A stretch of 64,000 bases of DNA from Elysia crispata (taxonomy: Eukaryota; Mollusca; Gastropoda; Plakobranchidae): contig JAWDGP010006462.1 in assembly GCA_033675545.1 (NCBI GenBank), forward strand, positions 901,501 through 965,500. Reading direction: 5' to 3'. The notes under the pieces were generated by a model that ran no database searches, was not told the origin of the DNA, and worked only from the letters and a program-made list of their open reading frames with translations. This document shows positions 1 through 12,385 of this stretch, in pieces (the first letter of the stretch is position 1; every line of letters begins with the position of its first letter). Made by a program: the position numbers and the translations under genes.

Positions 1-130
1 CCGTTACCATCATCATTATCACCAGCGTAACTAATGCAGCCATATCATCAGTGTTATCATCGTCATCATCATCATCACCAGCGTAATTAATGCAGCTTTT
101 TCATCCCCGTTATCAGCGCATCATTCTTTT
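1..130. repeat. ATC-rich sequence with a duplicated unit of about 56 bp
   Basis: ATC trinucleotide runs surround two near-identical copies of a segment containing accagcgtaa, at 21 and at 77, each followed by a close match to ttaatgcagc. The period is 56 bp. It is a small tandem duplication grown from a trinucleotide repeat. Confidence 0.7.
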
Positions 131-3100
131 CAACATTTCTTCATCTTAGCTTTTCATACTATATCTATTTAAAGTTGCATTTTTTAAAATTAAGGTCATC
201 CTATTAAATGCTTACGTTTGCATTAGGTAAAAATGATTTTAAAGCAACTAATGCAAAATTTATCGTTTTGATTCACATCGCCATTATAATCTAGCAGTTA
301 TTCTTATATATGTTTTTTCGCTGGATCTAGTTAATCCCCCTTCCACCCCTCCCCTCCCTACTTTTTCATTTGTCTTTTTTTTACACATTTTGGCGGCCGC
401 CACTCTGTCACAAGCTATCGGTATCTATCTCAGCGTGACAAACAGTCAACGGTTGTGTACGGTTTGGGCACTGCACCAGCCCCCTGTTGGTTCTAATTAG
501 GCCTACTCGTGCATTCCACTCATCTCCTAGTTCCGGCGTACATGATTCTGTCAACTGAGTGCATGCAACATAAATATGCTATCTATATGTGATTATCATT
601 ATTTTCGTTACATTATTATTGTTTGGGTAGTAATTTTCTTCTTCTTGTTCTTGTTCTTCTTGTTCTTGTTCTTCTTCTTGTTCTTCTTCTTCTTGTTCTT
701 GTTGTTGTTCTTCTTCTTCTTCTCGTCCTTCTCCTCCTCTTTTCTTTTTCTTCTTACTATTCCTTTCTTGCAAGTCTCAACTTTCGAATTGTTTCTGTAG
801 CTTTTGTGAGTTTTTCCCCATCTATCAGGGTCTTTTAAAGTATTGAAATTAATGACTACCTAAGACCTCTGCATTAACGTAACATGCATCTTTAAATCGT
901 AAAATCAAAAGCTGATAACTACATATCTACGCCTTGAATAGAGGTAATTTAAAATGGCCCATGCCCTCTCCGAACTTCATCTTACCTGATAAAATACTCA
1001 GGTAAGCCGATTAGCTGATTCAGCATCTACGAAAGTTAATCGGAAAAGAAACCGGCCATTACTTTCTATTCCGGTGGTCTAGCAAAGTTACATCGGCAGA
1101 CGTATTCTCAGATCGGCAGCGCTGATGAGAACGTTTTCAGAGTGCGATTTCTCCTTTTCGTTTCGTCAACAGTGTCCTTGGTTGGGAAAGATTATGGGCG
1201 GTGTATGCAAACGATGCATTCCCATAAGATGTCTTATTTGTATTACGATGTTCTTACCTTACAAATCTGCAAGCAGATCAGAGGATGTTTAGCAAACTCT
1301 GGTGAACGATTAAAGATCAAGTGCACGTTTCGAAGGAACAAATTTACCAACAGTAAGCCATTAGGCTTATTAAAGGCTAATTAAATAATATGTAACTTCC
1401 TACGTCCCCTAAGTTCCTATTGGAGTTTTAATTGTTCTTTGTTGCCTCAGCACTCCGACAGCGGTTACTGAAAATGAGTGAACTGTTTCTTTCAGCGCAC
1501 CCCAAAAATCAAAACATTATTCATTTTACCAACCCCTAGAGCCTTGGCAAACATCTCTGGGTCGAGATTCGGTCATGTAAAAAAAAAGTTGTTTTTTTTT
1601 TAACTTGCTTTATTGTGTTTACGCATTGAAATTCGGTGATTAGAGTCAGCAGTTTTTTTGTTTTTTTGTTTTTTTTTTCTTGCTGCTGTGATGTTTGGAG
1701 AAGCCAATTGCTTGCCATGTATTACATATTTCTTGGCGACAGGAGTTGGAGCAGGTTTGTACGTTATGGTTCAAGAGGTTTTCTCAGCAAGGAAGGGTTT
1801 ACACTTTTATAGGGAAATAAGAGAGTTTGGTTATTTATAGCATGGTTGAAGAAGATAGTCTGCCTCAGACAACAACGATATTAACCATCATGCTGAAGGC
1901 AGGGTGAGGGGAACAAAGCATATTCCAAGGAGTTATAGCTTATCCACGCTCCCGTGAGAAAGCAGCTGTCAGGTAGACCAAGAGCTATCCATCATGTGCT
2001 ACAAACCCACGGGTGAACCTTTACGATCATACAGTATCTTGATTTATGCCACGCGTAAGATACGAGGGGTGGTTAGATGAATATGCAATTGTCTCAAACG
2101 CGCAGGACAGGGCTGACAATGTGGGATCCAGTCCACAATCGGCGAATCTAGAACTGAATCGCGATGAAAAGTTGCTTCTCATTCCGGACGATTCCGTAAT
2201 ACACAATGGTACATTTTACTTGTTGTTGCAAGCATTTTTGCTATAGGAAGGCTAACACTTGGTTTGAAGACCAGTTGAAGGAAGTCAACAATGTTGCGTT
2301 TGATTTTTTAATATCCTAATATTTATCATGAAAATTTTTTATAGAGAGCACATATTTGAGAGCTGATATGTAAAAACTTTAACTATTAGCATTGAATAGA
2401 TTATTTATGGCAACTTTCCAGCTTCTTGATATGTGAGCAATAGAAATTACACATGAAGTTCAGATGTGCCGAGTTTGTACTTTAGTCTTTAATATCCTTT
2501 GTACAATAGTAGAGTTGTACGGTCTCTGTACATATATCTGAAATATCTTAAATCTTATGACAACAGCCCAAGGTGATGCGGTTTGTTTCGTTTTTGTTCG
2601 TTCGTGACATTTTTGAAGTTTTTACTTGTAACACACGTCTACATCAATCTTAATAAGTCTGTGTCTAGATTATAAGAGCTATGCTTTTTTATCTTCCAAA
2701 CAAAGCAAGTCATTCTTATTGATTTTGTGGCTATAGAGATGTGTGTATATGGTTTAAAATTGTATTCATCACTTTTAATGATTTTATGTCAAAGTGCCCT
2801 ACGCTTTAAAAAATGTATGTTACCTTTCTAAATCAGAGACTGGAAAGAAGCGAAAGCAGGAAAATATCTTCGAATAATTTATGTCACTCCTTTATTTTTT
2901 TTTTATTTAATTTTTAATAATTTGTTGTTTCAGAGAAAGACCCGCTGAAGCCAATGTTTCCAATGTAGAAACTTTCCCTCTCCTTTAGGGTAAAAAAAAA
3001 AATATTACCTGCTTGATTGCAGGTCCTGAATATTTACATGTTGCGATTTCCTTTTATATCTGCTGAGCCACGTTGATAGCATAATTCTTTTGGCTTTTTG

Positions 3101-4580
3101 ACCTGTGTCTGAGCCGTTGTCTGAGGTTTGGGTGATCATCACTCTTCTGGGTTCCCTTCCATACTTTCTCGTGAAATCGTGCATATCAGATTCATGTAAA
3201 CCAGATGAGTGAGGAACTGCGCTTTGGGTAAAAAAAAAAACGCGGTTATTTCCTGCTTATTATCTTTGAGGATGAGTGAGCGCTTTTCTCAATATGTGAT
3301 ACCTTACATGAACTGTGCCGCTGTTGAGGTGAGTCTCTAACCACGAAGTTAAGCATTGTGGTTTAATCTAGTTCAAGATCCATGAGGCGTAAAACGAGAT
3401 ATTTACTTCAGGTGATACATGTGGTCAGTTTTCTGGATATACGCCATATCTTACATTATTCAGAATTGAATCCTAAGATTTTCATATGATTCTACTTCAA
3501 AATGTTTTGAAAGATGGTAGGGATGGGTTGTATGAGTTAGCTTGGCTGACAATGTTTCAGTGATGCACATGTTGGACTTGAATTCTTTATATTCTTTCAT
3601 TGGTTTTTAGTGCCGAAGTGGCCATGCCAAATATTGTTATTATTTTTTAGTTGTTTTGTTATTAGAATATCCTGCTTCAAAAAGGCCTGATCTTTTGACT
3701 CTTGGCTGACTAGGAGTTTGAAACCTTCTCTTATCTTACTAAATAGAGTCCTGGTTAGGTCTATCGTTAGATTTTTTTGTTGATACCCTGAGATCATCCC
3801 AAGTAATGGAGTGGGCTTTTAGAGAAAAAAAAAATCATGCCGATATCGATTGACGCTCGAATGTTTTTCTTTTAACTCTCATAGTTGCTAGAATGGTTTA
3901 TCCCGTAGCTGTTTTGAATGTTTCCCTTTCTTAAAACTTGTCACCATCCCATTTATTTACGTTTTTCTTAAATGCAGACCTGCTATTCATATCGATTTAA
4001 CCGGAATCATTCCGATTTTTCGTGCAAATTTGGTCCGTTTCCGATTTTCCGATTGTTTAGGAAATATTTTGATTTTTTTCCAAATTGTTTTCACCTCCAC
4101 AATTAAAAACATTTTCAGTTGCTTTGTTTTTTAAATTAGACTGCAAGATCCACAGACACCTGCACAAAAGAATAAATACGGACGGTATAGTTATACTATA
4201 TCAATATTGTTTTTTATTATATATTATCAAATGCGGTATCGAAATTGATATTAATATTTTAGTTGTAACCATCCCTCCCATCCAATTTCATAAACTAGTG
4301 TGCCTAAAACACTTAATCGCAGGAGTCGGTGCAGATAAATGGCATTGAAAAAATAACAATCCGCGACCGTTCGTAGAATTTCCATTTAGATTTTTTTTTT
4401 GAAATTCCTGCGCTCACTCACTGCAAACAAACAGGCCAAAAAAAAAAAAAGAAACGAGATGTTGAATCTTCAGAATTACCAATTATTCCTTTCATGTTCT
4501 TACAAGTTTCAATATTTGCAGAAGATATTTTATAAGGACATTTCAACATGGCTTATAGTGCAGTTGTGATTTCATTATTT
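131..4580. other. Non-coding 5' region, no recognisable gene
   Basis: Mostly AT-rich sequence with homopolymer T and A runs. A pyrimidine-rich (TTCTTG)n-type low-complexity stretch lies at about 636-760 and produces meaningless poly-Leu/Phe frames. A 66-codon open frame at 2046-2246 looks coding-like but matches nothing I know (see findings). A short frame from ATG 3273 runs into a good donor (gtgagt) after position 3328, but I cannot connect it to any exon. Confidence 0.6.
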
Positions 4581-4594
4581 GTGTGTGTGTGTGC

Positions 4595-4679
<85 letters not shown>
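4581..4679. repeat. (GT)n(AT)n compound microsatellite
   Basis: About 28 bp of GT repeat with one GC interruption passes directly into about 70 bp of uninterrupted AT dinucleotides. The Tyr-Ile frames across it are artefacts. Confidence 0.98.
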
Positions 4680-4683
<4 letters not shown>

Positions 4684-7080
4684 TGCTCCTGTGAATGGCG
4701 CTTTCCGTAGTAAGCCACTTGGCAGTCCAGCCAAGAAAGCTGGAAGTTGTATTTCTTGCGGAAAAAAATAGGTCGAGTATGATGCAAGGAAGACGATCGC
4801 TCTTATCTTTCATATAAAGGTAATAGTCACATGGTAGGGATTAAAATCAAAGGAACGCGGAAAATCAGGTAGGAACATTGTGAGAGCTATCCATGTCTAC
4901 TCAAATAATTTTTATGTAACGAAAGAATTAAAGAGAAGGAGCCCGAGTCGGCTAAACGGTTGATAGAGGACCTATGTGAGTAGAACTGTTAGCTTGAGGC
5001 TGTGCCAACCAACTCTCCGATTGAGTCAAATCGCTCGTCTGTCAGCCACAGCCAACCGAGACTCAGCGAACCTGCCACACCCCCATTATTCTCGTCTAGC
5101 TCCCCCAGACTGGTTAGTGCTTACCCTGCTGGGACCTCAGAGCTCTCGGATTAAAAACATGAACTTGTGTTTGTGTGCGAGCGATGCCACCTCCCCTGCT
5201 GGTTTCTTTGTTTTCAGGCGTGTTTTTGTAGTAAGCAGACATCTAACCTAATGCAGTAACGCATCGCCGCTGTTTTTCATGAACGAAACGGTGAGTAAAG
5301 CGGTCTCACGCGAAGCGTCTTAATTTTAAGAGCCGGCGAGTATGTGTGAGTTGTCTTTGTCAGGTATCTCATACCGTACTGCTCCTCTCATCACTGGGAT
5401 GTCAGTGTTAATGCGTCTCACATCAGGGCGGTAGTTCAAACTGGAAAGGATGTATATGTATAGTGTAGACTGGGCGGTTCGCGATGAGGAAAACTGAAAC
5501 GGTATGTTGAGTGTTTTATTTTTGTGACTTTCGGAAACATCCGACTCAATTTATAGTAGCAATCTTACTACACTTGTAGATCATGAAATAGAATTTACCT
5601 GAAGGATAATGCCTTGCCTACTTTAAAAATCTTGCACATTCTGGGGGGAAAGGAAGTCGTGTATGCGTTGTTTTGTCACCTTGTTCCGCTTTTGTAATAA
5701 TTGTTTACATGGCTCCATTGAGTGCCTACTCCGGCGGTAATTAAATAATTAAAAGGATGTATGTTCTATTTTGCTACTTTAAGAGATATTCATCTGGTTT
5801 TTTTTCTGAAGTATTTGTCTTAACAGCCCGTCGATTTTAAAAACTACTTTTCTTGCTTTTTTCCTCCATTAATTTTGTACATTTGGATCAGGATCAGGCA
5901 GATTTCATTTTTATAATGTCGCGATATTGATCCGCTTTACTGACGATAGACTCGAAATCTCTACTTTTATGTGAAATAAGGATTTAAATACCTTTTTTTC
6001 ATAGAATCACCATCAAATCTTTCTTGTTTGCGTTGTTTTTGTTCCCGCTCAATAAAAAAAGCAATTTCACCCTTTTTTTTTTTTAATTTTGTTTTCTAAC
6101 ACGTCACATTTGTCTCACCCTGTCGCTCTCTGAATCTCGCTTTTTTTCTCTCCCTCTGTCTGCCTTTTTCTTTCTTTGTTTTTCTCTATACATATCACAC
6201 ACACACACACACACACCAATCTATTCACTTTTTTTCAGTAGACAATTATTTTCTTTGGCTTTCATATTTACATAGCTAAATCACTCATGGGGTGAAAATC
6301 GAACAAAGGCTGAGGGGGCGAGAAACAAGTTGTCGGCGGTGAAGATTAGAGGTTTTTTTTTGTTTTGTTTTTTCAAAATTTTCGTGCGTTTTCGTATTGA
6401 TTTTGATTATTTTGAGAGCAGTTCGATATTTTGTGCCGCTTTTGAACTCGAATGGATTCGTCCAACAGAATGAAAAAGCAATTTCCCAACTTTGTATACC
6501 ATTCTAATATTCCCAACTTTGTATTCCTTTCTTATCCTCTGTATATTTGTCTTTTGAAGCATGTCACAGTGTCGTCCAAACGCCACTGCTCGTAAAAAAG
6601 ATACCATTATTTTATTTAGGAAAAAATATTTAATGATCAACCGATATTTATGCTTTTTATGTTGTAGCATAGCCTATGATATTATCTAAATTATCGGACC
6701 AAGGAATATACAAATAATGATTTTCATCCTATACCTTAGAACGACAGCAAGAAACTTTAAAGACCTGTCAAAGAAGAAGTTTCGTGAGTTTTTTTTTTTT
6801 CTTTTTTTTTTTTGGGGGGGGGGGGGGACTCTATCTTTTGAATTCCACAAAATAATTCTAAATCCCACTATTACAGATCGAAACATTTGTTTATTAGGAA
6901 TTTTTTTGTCATTTTTTCTCAAATTTTTTTGTTCTTGGTTTATTTTAACGACAGATCAATTAATTAATAAAAGCAGCGCAACACTTGAGCTAATGGACAA
7001 GACCGTTCATTGCATTGTGCGGATACTCATTGAGCACATGAGTGAAATGAGGAAATGCGTGTAAAAAATGAACGATTCAG
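4680..7080. other. Non-coding 5' region with short (CA)n tract
   Basis: No exon recognised. It contains a CpG-dense patch at 5260-5340 (listed separately), a (CA)n tract at about 6196-6216, and a T10CT11G10-type homopolymer cluster at about 6788-6828. Confidence 0.6.
5260..5340 (+). promoter_or_regulatory. CpG-dense patch with consensus splice donor; possible first-exon region
   Basis: Eleven CpG dinucleotides fall within about 80 bases in otherwise CpG-poor sequence, and a strong donor (acg|gtgagtaaag) follows position 5290. An ATG at 5280 opens only four codons before the donor, in a phase that does not fit HERC2 exon 1 directly. It could be the edge of a non-coding first exon near a promoter. 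There is no TATA box or transcript evidence. Confidence 0.25.
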
Positions 7081-7087
7081 CATCGCA

Positions 7088-7160
7088 CCTGACCGAGTCA
7101 AGATTCGAACTCTGGGCCTCTTGATCCGAGAGCTGGGTCTACCATTAGACTGCGACACCA
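7088..7160 (-). mobile_element. Decayed tRNA-derived SINE head
   Basis: Read on the minus strand it begins GGTGTCGCAGTCTAATGGTAGA, a recognisable A-box/D-arm with pairing GTCT/AGAC. It continues through an anticodon-like hairpin (CTCT/AGAG) to a B-box GTTCGAATC. The T-arm and acceptor stem no longer pair well, so this is a SINE or tRNA pseudogene rather than a working tRNA. It abuts the (CTA)n repeat on its 5' side. Confidence 0.65.
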
Positions 7161-7186
7161 ATACCACCACAACTACTGCGGCTAGC

Positions 7187-7188
7187 TT

Positions 7189-7253
<65 letters not shown>

Positions 7254-7260
7254 ACTATGT

Positions 7261-7305
<45 letters not shown>

Positions 7306-7307
7306 TG

Positions 7308-7340
<33 letters not shown>
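7187..7340. repeat. (CTA)n/(CTG)n composite microsatellite
   Basis: A block of CTA triplets switches to a run of CTG, back to CTA, then CTG with a TTC interruption, then CTA again. The poly-Tyr, poly-Ser, poly-Cys and poly-Thr frames across it are artefacts. Confidence 0.98.
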
Positions 7341-8995
<1,655 letters not shown>

Positions 8996-9200
8996 AGTCA
9001 TTTCGACAATATAGTTGGAAAACTCAAGGAGCATTAAAAAAAAAAAAAGGAGGAAAAACAGGAAATATTTGCTAAAACCTCAACCACAGCCAAATGTCTT
9101 TTTGCCATATCGAAATGACGACCTTGGAAAGGTAATGATTATATAATAAGACAAAGTTAAGAATCAGTCGTTTTTCACCTTCTTGTAATATGGCTTTCAG

Positions 9201-9289
9201 ATACTGAAATTATATGCAAAAGCCAGCTCAGCATTTTATATCTCTGGAACTCTGTACCCCGTATAATGGGTATATTTTGTTGTCTGGAG
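9201..9289 (+). other. Candidate 5' coding exon of HERC2 (unproven)
   Basis: A segment bounded by a consensus acceptor (ggctttcag|) and donor (|gtaaga). From ATG 9214 it is open for 25 codons plus one base, exactly the phase that exon 1 at 16871 needs, and would read ...NGYILLSG then GETGKFYCG. It resembles the vertebrate N-terminus (DGEIVYTG) only loosely, and the conserved KWLKTD-type start is absent. This could be coincidence. Confidence 0.2.
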
Positions 9290-9514
9290 GTAAGACTTTT
9301 ATCTTAGTCTCTTTGTGTGAGAGTGTATGCCTGGAATGTAAGCATGTCGAGTTTTTCTCGTGGTTTACTGGGAGAACTGAGACGGCTCACCTGGCCACAT
9401 GAGGGTCTGCTGTTGACGCTGCCCGAAGTTTCGTTTTAATGTGAATATGACCAGTGGCGCCTATTAATAACAGAGAGATTTCCATGAACATATCTATCTG
9501 TTTGTCTCTTTGAG

Positions 9515-9516
<2 letters not shown>

Positions 9517-9563
<47 letters not shown>
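9517..9563. repeat. (TC)n microsatellite
   Basis: About 47 bp of uninterrupted TC dinucleotides. Confidence 0.97.
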
Positions 9564-9568
<5 letters not shown>

Positions 9569-12135
9569 ACGCATTACTTTCCTCTCTTTTCATATTTTTT
9601 CCCTAAGTCTTTGTTTCTTCATATTTTTTTTCTAGCGTCTTCTCATATTCAGTACAAATAATAAGATTACTTGTATTCCGCTCATTCTTGCAGCGCAGAT
9701 CTGTGCTAACTTCGAAAACACTGATGCTTCCGTCATTTACCTGTCACTTTCCAGCCGATTTGCCTTCAGTTCGTAAGCTCAATAGGAGCGTATTTATGTT
9801 ATATATGAGTAATGTTCATGCGTGGAGCAAGTCTGCTTCACATACATGTAATTACCATATATAATTATTATTGTTTGTACTTTCTTACGTTATTTTTTTT
9901 TTTGTTTGTTTCCTCTTTTTGCAGCTCAGTTTGCGTCTTTTCAGGTAACCTTGACCTTCATTTTTTTGTGAATTTTCCCAGCCTCTTTTCGGTTTCCTAG
10001 CCAAACCAGCAAAACGTGTATCACATTTATGTTAAGATTTCGCGTCTTTTTTTTTTTTCTCCTTTAAACTACTTTTTCTTTTATGTTGTTACAAGCGATA
10101 GAGATTGCTTCCCTCGTGCTCACCCGGTGAACCCCGAGCCGTGCAGGTTACTATTGTTCTAATCTGTACATGTTAGATGTCTCTCGCGAGCAGTGTTGTG
10201 GTACATTGGCTCATTTCAGGAGTCTAAGGTTTGTTGAAGGGTTGCTAATGGCATGTTCAGTTATTGTTAATGATGCGCAATCATTCGGGTCCGGCTCATC
10301 CAGAGATTTCCAAGCTTGCCTCCATCGTGAGAGGCAGGTATTGTGCCCTTCACAGTCTGCTTTGTTTTTGTTATTCTTGGCCAAGTAAGGGGAAATTGTA
10401 GGTAGATTATGACTAGAAGTGCTCACGGGCCTGCTGTTGGCCATTATGGCCGTCATCAAAGGGTGGATACTACATTCACCAACGCCAACAACTTCGTCGC
10501 CTTTACATTCACTAATTGCAGAATAATTATCGTCATCACCGCCGTTATCTACTGCATCAGTGAGAGGCTTCGGGTTTTTTCCCCTCTGGGAAGGGTGGAG
10601 GAGGGGGGGGGAGAGAGAGAGAGAAAAGGGAGAAGGAATGAAGGAATCGAGAGAGAATGAACTGATCCTGGTCGATTCGATCAGCAGTCATGGCCACTAA
10701 ATTCATCGCCACCGGTTCCTTTGTATGTACAGTAAGTAAGGTATCCAAGCGACTTCAACTCATTTACCCATCAAACAGAATGAGTTGTTAAATCGCTTTG
10801 AAAACTTCTTTTAGTCACACAATTGCTCATCAGGTAATATGTCTATTGCCTTGTTTCGATGAGGGGGTTTGGGTGAGGTCACCTCTTACCTTCTGTGTAC
10901 ATTGAAATTGTATTAACAGAACTCTTATTTGGCTGTTCACCGACATAGAAATACAAAAGGATTATACCAAGAAGGGCAAAAAGAAGAGAGCTAGCTTTGA
11001 CATTTCAAACTCAAATTGCAATCTCCTTAACCATGACTCCACAGTCCTGGCGAGCGTCAGTATCACACACAATCTATGTAGATCTACTACTCACATTTAC
11101 TCAGTCTGCAGGCCAGGCATTCAGGGGACACCTTGCCATGACCATGTTTACAGTTGGCCATTTAGACCAGGTATGGGCGAAGCACGCACCTTTCTCGACT
11201 AATGCCACTAGATCTTGTCTTCGCTGAAACGCGTAAACTGAATCGGGGTGTAGTTCTGATTCGTTTCCGAAGTCTGCTTGATAAACATCCGGGTGTCTCT
11301 CATGGGCCTAGTTATTGGCTTCACCGTCTTCAATAAAAGTCACCACGAAGCAATTATTTGCTCATACAAAATGTCATTACCATTGTTGCAACAATTTCAG
11401 TTCTTCGATATTGAATTTTAAAACAGAATGAATTGTAAATTTATTTGATTCCACTCCTAAGGAAAAATAGTTAATTCTTCTGAACTAGTTATAAGTATAT
11501 AAATTAAAATGCCCAAAATGCCACCTACAAATTCTCAGCCTTATTATGTCACTGTTGCTATCAACTTCAGCAATAGTAACTTACAAAATAAGTTTAAGCC
11601 ATACTACCACAACACCAACTTCCTAAGGCGAGGCTTACCCGACCAGGTAAAGAAATAAGCTATTTTTTTTCTTTTTCCCTCAACTCAAACTCTTACAATA
11701 GGTGTGTTTTGAACAATTCTTTCAAACTCTGAAATTAAAGTTCGCAAATCATTGGAATAGGTTGTATCGGGCACAATGTCTCTAAAACATCTACAATAAG
11801 ATTGAAAGATAACCAAAATAATGATTATCTTCAAAACGCCGTGGAAAACGAACCGGATGTTTCAGATTGTTGAGTATTAGTTCAGCTTTCTTATTGCATT
11901 CGCTTAACAAGTTGGGGCCACAGCTTGACTTGATAATTATCGCTCTTCTCTGAGATCATTTACATCGCCGCCATTCACAATAAACCTTAGGAAATCTAGT
12001 TGCGCAGGCCAGTTTTCTTAAACATGCAGACAGATGGGGCCTTCTCGTTGGCACTTTAGCCTAAGCATTCTAAAAAAATCGCAGTGGGTTTTAATTAGTT
12101 GAAAACAATCTCAGAATCATGCATAGAATCAGATT
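9564..12135. other. Non-coding 5' region, no recognisable gene
   Basis: Moderately AT-rich. A short G/GA-rich stretch lies at about 10599-10626. A 49-codon frame from ATG 11510 runs into a possible donor (gaccag|gtaaag) after position 11647, but has no recognisable content or partner exon. Confidence 0.55.

Positions 12136-12385
<250 letters not shown>

Noticed and set aside
576-838. Open frames of Leu/Phe (plus) and Glu/Gln (minus)
   Set aside because: They are translations of the (TTCTTG)n pyrimidine tract and have no protein-like composition.
7088-7160. Functional tRNA gene on the minus strand
   Set aside because: The A and B boxes are clear, but the T-stem and acceptor stem do not pair and the anticodon loop lacks the conserved U33. 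Treated as a SINE head.
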